DNA of 53,941 bases, taken from positions 494-54,434 of the forward strand of contig PKYB01000007.1 of assembly GCA_003133565.1 (NCBI GenBank), read 5' to 3'. The DNA comes from Solirubrobacterales bacterium (lineage in GTDB: Bacteria; Actinomycetota; Thermoleophilia; Solirubrobacterales; Solirubrobacteraceae). Shown piece after piece: positions 16,558 through 26,510 of the stretch. The notes under the pieces are model-generated. The model was not told where the DNA came from. It was given only the letters and a program-made list of their open reading frames with translations, and searched no databases. Every line of letters starts with the position of its first letter. Within the stretch, counting starts at the first letter, position 1. Made by a program: the position numbers and the translations under genes.

Positions 16558-17658
16558 ATGCTCGGCCTGATCGTCACCAACCTCTCGCGCCGCCGTGGGC
16601 GCACGATCCTCACCGCGTTCGGGGTTGCGGTCGGCGTGGCAACGATCGTCGCGCTACTCGCGCTGAGCACCGGACTGACACAGACGGCGGCTGGCTTCGT
16701 TCACCTCGGCGGGTCCGACCTTGGCGTGTTTCAGGCCGGCGTTGAGGACCCGACCGCTTCGCTGCTGCCGATCTCGGTCGTCGGCCGCCTGGAGCGCAAT
16801 TCGGACGTCGCGGCGGCCACGCCGTTGCTGCTGATCGTCGGCGGCGTGAAGTCTTCGACCTCGTCGATCGTCTTCGGTGCCGACCCGGACGGCTTCTTTT
16901 CGAAGCGTCTGGTGGTGGTCGCCGGCCAGCCGGGCAGCGGCAAGCAGGTGATGATCGGCGATCGCCTCGCCGCGCAGCTCAAGCTTGGGCCGGGGAAAGT
17001 GCTCGAGGTTGATGGTCATCGATTTTCGATAGCGGGCGTCTATCACTCGGGGATCCTCTTCGAGGACCTGGGGGCCGTCCTGCCGCTCAGCACCGCCCAG
17101 CAACTCAGCGGTCGTCAAGGCGAGGAAACGACCGTGGCGGTCGAGCTGGCGTCGGGCGTCGGCTCTGCGCGGGCAACGCGCTCGATCCAAAAGGAGCTGC
17201 CGGGGACGCTGGTGATCGCTGACGCCGGCGAGGCCGCGCGCGCGGGCGCGAATGAGGTTCTGATCCACAACGCGACGCTCGTCATCATCATCGTCGCGCT
17301 GATCGTCGGTGCGATCAGCGTCACCAACACGATGGCGATGGCGGTGCTCGAGCGTCAAGGCGAGTTTGCGCTGCTCAGCACGATTGGCTGGAGCGCGCCG
17401 CGGGTGGCGACCCTTGTCGTCGGCGAGGGGATCGGGGTGAGCTTGCTCGGCGCAGCGCTCGGCCTCTTACTCGGCGTGATTGGGAGCCAGCTGCTCGTCG
17501 ATGCGATCGGCGTTCAGGCCTTCGTATCACCCTCGATCACCGCCTGGGGGCTCGGCCGCGGCTTGCTGGTCGGTGTCTCGATCGGCGTGCTCGGCGGCGT
17601 CTATCCCGCTTGGCGGGTGACACGGATGCCTCCGCTCAAGGGCCTCGCCCGCGCGTAG
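16558..17658 (+). CDS. MacB/FtsX-family ABC transporter permease
   Basis: 366 residues from ATG 16558; an in-frame TTG at 16522 would add 12 residues. One N-terminal membrane helix (RRRGRTILTAFGVAVGVATIVALLAL) is followed by a large extracellular domain (about 45-240) and three C-terminal helices (LVIIIVALIVGAISVTNTMAMAVLERQGEFALL, VGEGIGVSLLGAALGLLLGVIG, GLGRGLLVGVSIGVLGGVYPAW), the layout of MacB/LolCE-type permeases. It converges with an ATPase gene (17676-18416) that is the obvious partner, although permease and ATPase usually sit on the same strand. Likely a mechanotransmission-type ABC system acting on lipids, peptides or lipoproteins. Confidence 0.82.
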   Translation: MLGLIVTNLSRRRGRTILTAFGVAVGVATIVALLALSTGLTQTAAGFVHLGGSDLGVFQAGVEDPTASLLPISVVGRLERNSDVAAATPLLLIVGGVKSSTSSIVFGADPDGFFSKRLVVVAGQPGSGKQVMIGDRLAAQLKLGPGKVLEVDGHRFSIAGVYHSGILFEDLGAVLPLSTAQQLSGRQGEETTVAVELASGVGSARATRSIQKELPGTLVIADAGEAARAGANEVLIHNATLVIIIVALIVGAISVTNTMAMAVLERQGEFALLSTIGWSAPRVATLVVGEGIGVSLLGAALGLLLGVIGSQLLVDAIGVQAFVSPSITAWGLGRGLLVGVSIGVLGGVYPAWRVTRMPPLKGLARA

Positions 17659-17675
17659 CGCCGGCCCGGCGGCCG

Positions 17676-18416
17676 TCAGTCCGGATCGGCGACGCGTCCG
17701 TCGATCACGGTCAGCATGCGGTCGGCGCGTATGCCGACCTGCGCGTCGTAGCTGACGATGACAAGCGTCATACCGCGTCGTTCGCGAAGTTCGGCAAGCA
17801 GGTCGAGGATCAGCTGGGAGGTGCCCGAGTCGACGGCCCCCGTTGGTTCGTCGGCCAGCAGCAGGCGTGGCTCGTTGGCCAGCGCGCGGGCCAACGCCAC
17901 GCGCTGGCGCTCGCCCCCTGAGAGCTCCTCCGGGAGGTGCTCGGCTCGGTCAGCCAGCCCGACCTCGTCGAGCAGCTCGAGCGCTCGGCTGCGACGCTCA
18001 GTGCGCCGCATGCCACTGCCGAGCAGCGCCACCTCGACGTTCGCGCGGGCGACCAGGTCGGTCAGCAGGAAGTGCTGTTGAAAGACGAATCCGACGAGCT
18101 CGCGGCGATGGCGCGCGCTCCCCGGCTCGCGCCAGATCTCGCGCCCGTCCACCAGCACGCGTCCGCTTGTGGGCTGGTCGAGGCCGCCGATGAGGTGAAG
18201 CAGTGTGCTTTTGCCGGAGCCCGAGCGCCCGGTGATCGCGAGCATCTCGCCGGGACTCGCGTGAAGACTCGCATCGACGAGCGCGTCCACGGATCCGTAG
18301 CGTCGGCTGGCGTGCTCGACGCGAACTTCGGCGCCGGCTGGCGGCGTGCGTACGCTGGCGCCCTCGCGCCGTGCCGCCTCGCGGGGTCGCTTCAGCTGAC
18401 TGAGGTGATTGTCCAT
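17676..18416 (-). CDS. LolD/MacB-type ABC ATPase with tyrosine in place of the H-loop histidine
   Basis: 246 residues. Walker A GRSGSGKST (63-71), Q-loop VFQQHFLLTDL, signature LSGGERQRVALARAL (165 onwards) and Walker B LLLADEPTGAVD are intact. The H-loop reads IVSYDAQ where this family normally has VTHD: Y223 replaces the switch histidine (codon TAC, read on the minus strand near 17745). This would be expected to slow or abolish ATP hydrolysis. The start overlaps the end of the secreted-protein gene at 18392 by 25 bases, so it is co-translated with it. The partner permease is probably the convergent gene at 16558-17658. Confidence 0.85.
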   Translation of the reverse strand: MDNHLSQLKRPREAARREGASVRTPPAGAEVRVEHASRRYGSVDALVDASLHASPGEMLAITGRSGSGKSTLLHLIGGLDQPTSGRVLVDGREIWREPGSARHRRELVGFVFQQHFLLTDLVARANVEVALLGSGMRRTERRSRALELLDEVGLADRAEHLPEELSGGERQRVALARALANEPRLLLADEPTGAVDSGTSQLILDLLAELRERRGMTLVIVSYDAQVGIRADRMLTVIDGRVADPD

Positions 18417-18817
18417 TCGAGGCTTACCTTGTGCCCGTCGGCGGCGATGACCACGCTGAGTGTCAGCGGCTCACCTTCCGAGGCCGGCGGGAATACGAGA
18501 TCGTCACTGAAGTGGCCGGTGAAGCTGAAGTGCTTGTTGCTGTGCACATATTGCGTGCTGACAACGCTTCCGCCAAAGAGGAATTCGTAGACGGCGGTTG
18601 CGTGCGCCGGCTTACCGTGAAGCGTCGCGGTCACCTTCAGGGGCCATTTTGCGTTGACCTTCGGGTGGTGCGTGCTTGGCACCATGCTCGCGCTGAGCGG
18701 TCCCGAGGTGTCTTTCACTGGGGTTACTTGCGCGCTTGCGACTTGCGCGCTTGCGGCGCTACCTAGCAGAAGGGTGGCCGCAGCGGCGGTGCAGGCGAAT
18801 CGGATCGAGCGTCGCAT
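18392..18817 (-). CDS. Secreted hypothetical protein, 141 aa
   Basis: Signal peptide MRRSIRFACTAAAATLLLGSAASAQ, then a ~115-residue beta-rich domain (KWPLKVTATLHGKPAHATAVYEF, THHPKVNAKW, LTLSVVIAADGHKVSLEWTITS), likely an Ig-like fold. ATG 18817 was chosen because GGGAGG lies 5 bases upstream. It is first in an operon with the ABC ATPase, overlapping it by 25 bases, which suggests a role at the same exporter. Family not recognised. Confidence 0.65.
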   Translation of the reverse strand: MRRSIRFACTAAAATLLLGSAASAQVASAQVTPVKDTSGPLSASMVPSTHHPKVNAKWPLKVTATLHGKPAHATAVYEFLFGGSVVSTQYVHSNKHFSFTGHFSDDLVFPPASEGEPLTLSVVIAADGHKVSLEWTITSVS

Positions 18818-18864
18818 TGCCACCTCCCAAGGACAGTTGCGCAGTCAACGACCAATGCTACGCC

Positions 18865-20643
18865 CTACACCTGCGCTGCAGCCTCCTCCGCCTCGACCAG
18901 CCGGCGCTCGACGAGATCGAGGCCGCGCTCCCAAAAGTCGGCGTCGCGCAGGTCGATGCCGACGATCTCACCAAGCTCCTCGGGACTGCGCGAGCCGCCG
19001 CTTGACAGCAGCTCGACGTAGCGTTCTTCGAAGCGCGGGCCCTCCTCGAGATAGCGCTCATAGACCGACAGCGCGAGCAGCTGGCCGTAGGCGTAGGCGT
19101 AGACGTAGCCAGGGGTTGCGATGAAGTGCGGGATGTATGACCACCAGCTGCGATACCCGGCCGTCACCTCGACGGCGTCGCCGAGCAACTCCTCCTGGCT
19201 CGCCGTCCACAGCTCACCGAAGCGCTCCACCGACAGCTCACCCTGTTCCCGTCGCTCGGTGTGGACAAGCTGCTCGAAGCCGTTCATCGCGACCTGGCGG
19301 AAGACCGTCGCGATCGCGTCCTCGATGTTCGAAGCGAGCAACTCGAGGCGGGCGCGCGGCGTCGGCGAGGACTCGAGCAGCGCCGCAAAGGTCAAGGCTT
19401 CACCGAACACCGATGCGGTCTCAGCGAGGGTCAGCGGCGTGCTCTGTTGGAAGATGCCCTGCTTGGCGGCGAGCGCGGCGTGCACGCCGTGGCCGAGCTC
19501 GTGCGCGAGGACGAGCACATCGCGTGGACGGCTCGTGTAATTGAGCAGCACGTAGGGGTGCACCGAGGGCACCGTCGAGGCGCAGAAACCACCACCGCGC
19601 TTGCGGGGCCCGGGCGGCGCGTCGATCCAGCGCTCGTCAAAGAAGCGGCCGGCGAGATCGCCGAGGGTCGGCGAGAAGGCGTTGTAAGCCCCGAGAACGA
19701 GCTCGCGCGCCTGCGACCACTCCACCGCGACATCCTCGCTGGCGAGCGGCGCCATGCGGTCGTAGTCGGCCAGGCGATCGATGCCGAGCAGTTTCGCCTT
19801 GACGCGGTACCAGCGCCGCGGCAGCTCGTAGCGTCCACGCACAGCCGCGATCAGCGCCGCAACCGACTCGTCGCTGGCCTCGTTGTCGAGGTTACGCGCC
19901 GCCAGCCAATGGGGGAAGGAGCGCAGGCGATCGTCGGTCATCTTGTCCACGAGCAGCGAGTTGAACACGAACGCGCGCGTCCGAAGCCCCGGCTCGAGCG
20001 CCTGCGTCACCGCCTCGGCGGTTGCGCGGCGAACCTCGCGCGACGGTGCTGCGAGACGGCTGAGTGCGGCGTCGAGAGTCACCGTCTCCTCGAGCTCGAC
20101 CTCGATCGCCGCGGTCTGCTCCTCAAACAGGCGTGTCCACGCGGCGTGCGCTGTGAGCGCCTTCTCGTTGAGGATCCGCTCCTCGGGCTCGCTGAGCAGG
20201 TGCGGTCTGTAGCGGCGTGCGACGCGCAAATGGTGGCGGGCGAAGTCAAGTCCGTCACCGGCGAGCAGCTGCTCCGCCCGCACGTCGTCGAGCGCGGCCC
20301 ATTCGAGTTCGAAAAACACCAGCAACGTCCCGAGTTCCGTGGCCCGTTCCTGCACTCGTTGGAGCAGCGCGCCGCGCTCGGGGTCCGCGGTGTCGGTCGA
20401 GAAGCTAAGGCCGGCGTAGGAGCTGGCGCGTCCCACCAGATCGTGGATCGCGGCGAGCTCCTCCATGGCATCCCGGAGGCCCGGTGCATCGATTTCCGCC
20501 AGAGCGCCGCGGTAGCGCTCAGCAAAGCGCTTGCCCCGCGCGATCGCGTCGTCCAGCAGCACTTCGACCTGCTCCGCCCCGCCGCCGTCGAGGAGATCAC
20601 GCAGATCCCAATGAACCTCCTCGAGCGGGATGGTCGTCCTCAT
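18865..20643 (-). CDS. pepF: M3 family oligoendopeptidase (PepF-like)
   Basis: 592 residues from ATG 20643. The zinc site HELGHGVHAALA (HExxH at 381-385) sits in the usual M3B context (RPRDVLVLAHELGH), with LAETASVFGEALTF supplying the third ligand downstream and YVYAYAYGQLLALSVY near the C-terminus. The length fits oligoendopeptidase F. It cleaves short peptides in the cytosol. A -10 like TATGCT lies 10 bases before ATG 20643, and a further in-frame ATG at 20658 falls inside that box and was therefore rejected as start. Confidence 0.9.
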   Translation of the reverse strand: MRTTIPLEEVHWDLRDLLDGGGAEQVEVLLDDAIARGKRFAERYRGALAEIDAPGLRDAMEELAAIHDLVGRASSYAGLSFSTDTADPERGALLQRVQERATELGTLLVFFELEWAALDDVRAEQLLAGDGLDFARHHLRVARRYRPHLLSEPEERILNEKALTAHAAWTRLFEEQTAAIEVELEETVTLDAALSRLAAPSREVRRATAEAVTQALEPGLRTRAFVFNSLLVDKMTDDRLRSFPHWLAARNLDNEASDESVAALIAAVRGRYELPRRWYRVKAKLLGIDRLADYDRMAPLASEDVAVEWSQARELVLGAYNAFSPTLGDLAGRFFDERWIDAPPGPRKRGGGFCASTVPSVHPYVLLNYTSRPRDVLVLAHELGHGVHAALAAKQGIFQQSTPLTLAETASVFGEALTFAALLESSPTPRARLELLASNIEDAIATVFRQVAMNGFEQLVHTERREQGELSVERFGELWTASQEELLGDAVEVTAGYRSWWSYIPHFIATPGYVYAYAYGQLLALSVYERYLEEGPRFEERYVELLSSGGSRSPEELGEIVGIDLRDADFWERGLDLVERRLVEAEEAAAQV

Positions 20644-20762
20644 CGCTCCGCGGAGCATAGAGCCGGCGCCCGCGCGCGGCCCGGGCAGCTCGACGCGCGC
20701 CTATTCCGTCCGGCTGCGCTGGTCTGATGTGGGCGGTCGAAATCCAAGCATGCGAGGTAGCG

Positions 20763-20960
20763 ATGCAGATAACTCCAGCCACAGCGACGGCGAGTGAGCA
20801 GGCGCGGGCGCAGGCCTTCATCGAACTCGGTTTCGACACGACGCAGGCGCTGATGCTTGCGGCGACGCGAGATGCCGGCCAGCACGTCGAGCTCGATGTC
20901 GTGCGGCGGCTGCTCGACGCAGGCTGCCCGCACGCGCTCGCGCTGCGGATCGTCGTCTGA
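20763..20960 (+). CDS. Small UBA-like helical protein, 65 aa, unknown
   Basis: MQITPATATASEQARAQ leads into three predicted helices (RAQAFIELGFDTTQALMLAATRDA, VELDVVRRLLDAGCPHALALRIVV). GAGG six bases before ATG 20763 supports this start over the in-frame ATG at 20727. The spacing of hydrophobic residues and 'ELGFDTTQALMLA' resembles a UBA-type three-helix bundle, but this is a loose match. Function unknown. Confidence 0.5.
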   Translation: MQITPATATASEQARAQAFIELGFDTTQALMLAATRDAGQHVELDVVRRLLDAGCPHALALRIVV

Positions 20961-21011
20961 GGCTCGCGGCGCGCGTCTCCGCGTCCGGCGAAGGCGGATG
21001 GCACCGCGGGG

Positions 21012-21764
21012 CTAGTTGCGGTGGGCCTCCCAGGAGAACCCGCGGATCGCGAGCACCACACCGACGAGGCCCCAGACGCCGATTACGGCGAGCGCCGTGA
21101 GGTGATGACTCAAATCGCCGCGGGCGGCCACCAGCCCACCCCCGAGCCCGTTGATCAGCGGCTCGAGCGGAAGCGCCTGAGCGATGTCGCGCAGGAACCC
21201 AGGCACATGCTTGACATCGAAGAACACACCGGACACGAGAATCACCGGTACGAACACGCCGTTGATGACAGCCGGGGCCGATTCGAAGTTCGGGATCGCA
21301 TGCGATAGCGCGACGCCGAGCAGCGCAAAGCTGGCGACTCCCGCGAGCACGAAGACGACGAGCGTGATCGGCTGGGGCGGCCAACCAAGATTGAAGATCA
21401 GCCGTCCGGCCAGCACGACGATGGCGATCTGGATCGCGGTGTTCGTCACGGCGTTGAGCGCGAGCCCGCCGAGGTAGACCCCGCTCGGCAGCGGCGTGCC
21501 GCGGATCCGTTTGAGCACGCCCTGCTCGCGCAGGAAGGTGAGGTTGTAGGCGAGCGCCGTGAAGGTCGTCGACATCACACTCATGCCGGCGATGCCGGGA
21601 ACGATCACATCGAGCTCGCCCTGGTGGTGGTAGACGATCGCGCCGAACAGGGCGAGGAAAATCAGCGGCAACAGGAAGTTGAAAAACGCGGCGCTCGGGT
21701 TGCGCCAGAAGAGGTGCCGCTCAAAGCGGTACTGCCGCCAGAGCAATCCCACCGTGCTAGGCAT
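21012..21764 (-). CDS. ABC-2 type transporter permease
   Basis: 250 residues, six hydrophobic segments starting at FFNFLLPLIFLALFGAIVY. Contains FLREQGVLKRIRGTPLPSGVYLGGLAL, the conserved loop of DrrB/NodJ-like permeases, and the ABC-2 signature region EPLINGLGG near the C-terminus. Start overlaps the end of the ATPase gene by 8 bases. Together they should form a two-component exporter for drugs, lipids or polysaccharide; substrate unknown. Confidence 0.87.
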   Translation of the reverse strand: MPSTVGLLWRQYRFERHLFWRNPSAAFFNFLLPLIFLALFGAIVYHHQGELDVIVPGIAGMSVMSTTFTALAYNLTFLREQGVLKRIRGTPLPSGVYLGGLALNAVTNTAIQIAIVVLAGRLIFNLGWPPQPITLVVFVLAGVASFALLGVALSHAIPNFESAPAVINGVFVPVILVSGVFFDVKHVPGFLRDIAQALPLEPLINGLGGGLVAARGDLSHHLTALAVIGVWGLVGVVLAIRGFSWEAHRN

Positions 21765-22617
21765 CGGCGGTGAGCTCCAAGTAGACGTCCTCGAGGCTCG
21801 GGCGCGTGACCGACAGTGACCGCAGCTCCTCGCCGCGACCGAGCGCGGCGCCGGTCAGCTCGTGGAGCAGCGTCGTCGGGTTGTCGGTCTCGACGACGAC
21901 CGCCTCGCCGTCACCGTTGGCGTAGGCGACGCGATAGCGCGAGCCGCCGCCGACACCAAGCTCCGCCGGCGAACCCTCGGCGAGGATCCGCCCGCCTTTG
22001 ATGATCGCGACACGGTCAGCAAGCGCCTGGGCCTCATCGAGGTAGTGGGTGGTGAGCAATACGGTCTTGCCGAGGTCGCGTAACGAGCGGATCGTCTGCC
22101 AGGCGCTGCGGCGGGCGGCGGGGTCAAAGCCCGTCGTCGGCTCATCGAGGAAGATCAGCTCCGGATCGCCGATCAGCGCGAGGGCCAAGTCGAGTCGGCG
22201 ACGCTGCCCACCCGAGAGGTGCCGAGTGCGCTCGTCGCGCTTCTCGGTGAGCCCTGTGAGCTGGATGACCTCGTTGACGTCGCGCGGGTGTGGATAGAAC
22301 TGGGCGAAGTGGGCGAGTACCTCGGCGACCTTCACGTGGCTGTAGATGCCGCTGCTCTGGAGCACGATGCCGACGCGCGCGCGCAGCTCACGCGGGCGCT
22401 GGTTGGGGTCGAAGCCGAGCACGCTGACCGTTCCCGAGGTGCGCTGACGGTAGCCCTCGAGAATCTCGACCGTGCTTGTTTTGCCGGCGCCGTTTGGGCC
22501 GAGCAGGCCGTAGATCTCGCCGCGCTGGACGCGGAACTCGATGCCCCGCACCGCCTCGAGATCGCCGTAGCTTTTGCGCAGATCGCTGACCTCGATCGCC
22601 GTCTCCGTGGACGCCAT
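21757..22617 (-). CDS. ABC-2 exporter ATP-binding protein (DrrA-like)
   Basis: 286 residues from ATG 22617. Walker A GPNGAGKTST, Q-loop IVLQSSGIY, signature LSGGQRRRLDLALALIG, Walker B LIFLDEPTTGFDP and H-loop LTTHYLDEAQALADRVAIIKGGRI, all intact. The C-terminal ~75 residues match the regulatory extension of DrrA-type proteins. ATG 22617 is preceded at 8 bases by CATTAT; an in-frame TTG at 22635 was rejected. Partner of the ABC-2 permease at 21012. Confidence 0.9.
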   Translation of the reverse strand: MASTETAIEVSDLRKSYGDLEAVRGIEFRVQRGEIYGLLGPNGAGKTSTVEILEGYRQRTSGTVSVLGFDPNQRPRELRARVGIVLQSSGIYSHVKVAEVLAHFAQFYPHPRDVNEVIQLTGLTEKRDERTRHLSGGQRRRLDLALALIGDPELIFLDEPTTGFDPAARRSAWQTIRSLRDLGKTVLLTTHYLDEAQALADRVAIIKGGRILAEGSPAELGVGGGSRYRVAYANGDGEAVVVETDNPTTLLHELTGAALGRGEELRSLSVTRPSLEDVYLELTADA

Positions 22618-22717
22618 GGCGGCCAATAATGCCAAGATCGGGCTGGGGCGCTGCTGCGCCAGTTCTGGGCCAGCGTCGCGCGCTGAGCGTCCCGCCGCCC
22701 GCGGCGCTTGACGGCGC

Positions 22718-23692
22718 CTAGGTGCTCGTGCCCGCTCGCGCCTCGGCGCGCATGACGAGCGCGACCGCGAGCACGATGATCCCGCCGCCGATGATCGTCG
22801 TGAGGGTCACCTGCTCGTCGAGGACGAGCGCGCCGAGGAGCACCGCCACGATCGGGTTGACGTAGGCGTATGTCGAGACCTGTGAGATCGGCGCGTGTTG
22901 GAGCAGCCAAACGTAGGCCGTGAAGGCGAGCACCGAGCCAACCAGCACGAGATAGGCCACGGCCAGCAGCGATCGTGCCGAGGCGTGCACGACGAGCGTG
23001 CTCCAACGCTCGCCGAGCAGCGGCCCCAACAGGGCCAGCACCGCTCCGCCGATCAGCAATTCGAACGCCGTCGACGCTGCGACGTCGCTCGGCATCGGCA
23101 GCCGGCCCGAAGCCCAGGAGCCGAGTGCCCACGAAAGCGCCGCGCCGAGCACGATCAGCAGCTGGGGCACGCTGACGTGTTGATGTCCTCCTCCATGGCG
23201 CGCCACGAGCAAAGTCACGCCGAGGAACCCGACGCAGAGGCCGATCAGCGTGGCGCGTGGAGGCCGGTCGCGCGTGATGATGCGGATCAGGAGCAGCCAG
23301 AGCGGCACCGACGCGACGAGTAGCGCCGCGAGGCCGGCCGGGACGTGACGCTCGGCGTAGGTGATAAATCCGTTGCCCCCGACGAGCAACAGGACGCCGA
23401 CGAGCGCCACCGAGGCAAGCTCGCGTGGACGCACGCGCGGAGCCGTGCCGCGGCGAACCCACAGAAAGGCAGCCATCGCGACCCCGGCGACGAGGTAGCG
23501 GACCCCGGCGCCGATCAGCGGCGGGATCGTCTCGTCCATGACCCTGATCGCGACGTAGGTTGAGCCCCACGCCACGTAGACAACCACCAGCGCGGACCAC
23601 ACCGCCGCCGTCGACGGGCGGCCTTGCTCGGTGTCGACCCCCGGTCCGCTCACCCGTCCACCTTCGCCCACGTGGGCGCTCGGCGCAACCAT
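22718..23692 (-). CDS. EamA/DMT-family transporter
   Basis: 324 residues with ten hydrophobic helices in two EamA repeats (VVYVAWGSTYVAIRVMDETIPPLIGAGVRYLVAG...; VPQLLIVLGAALSWALGSWASGRLP...). Closest in style to YedA/RhaT-like drug/metabolite exporters. The motif NPIVAVLLGALVLDEQVT is typical of the second repeat. The start is uncertain: ATG 23692 gives a 30-residue hydrophilic lead, and a GTG at codon 14 is an alternative. Confidence 0.88.
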   Translation of the reverse strand: MVAPSAHVGEGGRVSGPGVDTEQGRPSTAAVWSALVVVYVAWGSTYVAIRVMDETIPPLIGAGVRYLVAGVAMAAFLWVRRGTAPRVRPRELASVALVGVLLLVGGNGFITYAERHVPAGLAALLVASVPLWLLLIRIITRDRPPRATLIGLCVGFLGVTLLVARHGGGHQHVSVPQLLIVLGAALSWALGSWASGRLPMPSDVAASTAFELLIGGAVLALLGPLLGERWSTLVVHASARSLLAVAYLVLVGSVLAFTAYVWLLQHAPISQVSTYAYVNPIVAVLLGALVLDEQVTLTTIIGGGIIVLAVALVMRAEARAGTST

Positions 23693-23841
23693 CGAGCGCC
23701 ACCAACCGGCCTGGACCGCGGTACTACTCGCCGAGAGTTCCTCGCGGCCTCGGAGCGCTCAGCCAGAGCTAGGGCCGGCGAGCTCTCCACGTGGCGTGGC
23801 GGTCGGGCCCGGCGGGCGCCGTCGCCATCGCCCGACGTTAG

Positions 23842-24111
23842 CTACCAGCCGCCGCGCCAGTCGGGGCTCTGCGTGCGTGCCTTGCGAGCGTCATCGCGCG
23901 CGTGCTTGCGCTTCTCCAGGTGGTGTTGCAGCAGGCTTGCGAGCCCGACGAAGATCGGGAAGAAGAGGATCAGGACGAAGCCGGCGTCGGTGACCTGTGT
24001 GTCGCTTGTCTCGCCCAGCAGGCCCTCCCCGGCGACCCCCGCCAGGGCGACTGGCGCGACCAGCGCAAACGCAATCAGGTTCGCCACGGTGAGCAGGATG
24101 AGCCGTCGCAT
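23842..24111 (-). CDS. Small membrane protein, 89 aa, unknown
   Basis: Signal-like first helix (MRRLILLTVANLIAFALVAPVAL), short loop, second helix (AGFVLILFFPIFVGLASLL) and a charged His/Lys/Arg tail (HHLEKRKHARDDARKAR). Start set at ATG 24111 because TATACG lies 9 bases upstream; the ATG at 24120 would sit immediately against that box. Divergent from the ABC-F gene at 24158. Function unknown. Confidence 0.6.
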   Translation of the reverse strand: MRRLILLTVANLIAFALVAPVALAGVAGEGLLGETSDTQVTDAGFVLILFFPIFVGLASLLQHHLEKRKHARDDARKARTQSPDWRGGW

Positions 24112-24145
24112 GGCGTGCATCGTATAGGAGCAAACGGCCGGCGCA

Positions 24146-24157
24146 TACCATCATGGG

Positions 24158-24158
<1 letters not shown>
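24146..24158 (+). promoter_or_regulatory. Putative leaderless promoter (-10 TACCAT)
   Basis: TACCAT at 24146-24151 with a 6-base spacer to ATG 24158. Confidence 0.55.
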
Positions 24159-26095
<1,937 letters not shown>

Positions 26096-26098
<3 letters not shown>

Positions 26099-26108
26099 AT
26101 TTGTCTTG
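26096..26108 (+). promoter_or_regulatory. Putative leaderless promoter overlapping a stop codon (-10 TAAATT)
   Basis: TAAATT at 26096-26101 overlaps the TAA stop of the ABC-F gene and lies 6 bases before GTG 26108. Confidence 0.5.
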
Positions 26109-26455
26109 TGAAGCACGCGCGCAACGTCGCCATTCTCCTGCTGATCGCGCTCGCGATCACGGCGATCCCCGGTGGCGGGACGGTGGCCGACCTGTTCTCG
26201 GCGGTGCTCTCGCTGGCACTGGCAGCGCTCGTCGCCTACTTCGTCGGGCGCCTATACCGCGACCACCGGGTCGACGTCTACGGGCTTGGCGACCTCGATC
26301 GGGGAATCCTCTACGCGGCGATCGCAGGCATCGTCGTAGCGCTTGCGGCCGCGCAGGAGTTCAACACCACCACCGGCTCGCTGATCGAGCTCGCCGCACT
26401 CGCAGTCTGCGCCGGCGCTCTGCTCAAGGTCTTCCAAGCTTGGCGCAGCTACTGA
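26108..26455 (+). CDS. Small membrane protein, 115 aa, unknown
   Basis: Four hydrophobic segments (VAILLLIALAITAIP, DLFSAVLSLALAALVAYFVGRL, GILYAAIAGIVVALAAA, LIELAALAVCAGALLKVF) with a short hydrophilic YRDHRVDVYGLGD loop between. GTG 26108 is supported by the adjacent -10 box. Located 9 bases after the ABC-F gene and 55 bases before uvrC. No recognised family. Confidence 0.65.
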   Translation: MKHARNVAILLLIALAITAIPGGGTVADLFSAVLSLALAALVAYFVGRLYRDHRVDVYGLGDLDRGILYAAIAGIVVALAAAQEFNTTTGSLIELAALAVCAGALLKVFQAWRSY

Positions 26456-26510
26456 GCCTGCTGCGCCAGCCACGTGCGCCGCATCCGCGCGCCCCGAAGA
26501 CGGCAAGCTG

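Noticed and set aside
19261-20727. Long plus-strand open frame opposite the M3 peptidase
   Set aside because: Shadow frame: no family motif, and the minus-strand product has a complete zinc site.
22332-23705. Long minus-strand open frame across the EamA gene and ABC ATPase
   Set aside because: Frame-shifted shadow of two genes that both show complete family motifs in other frames.
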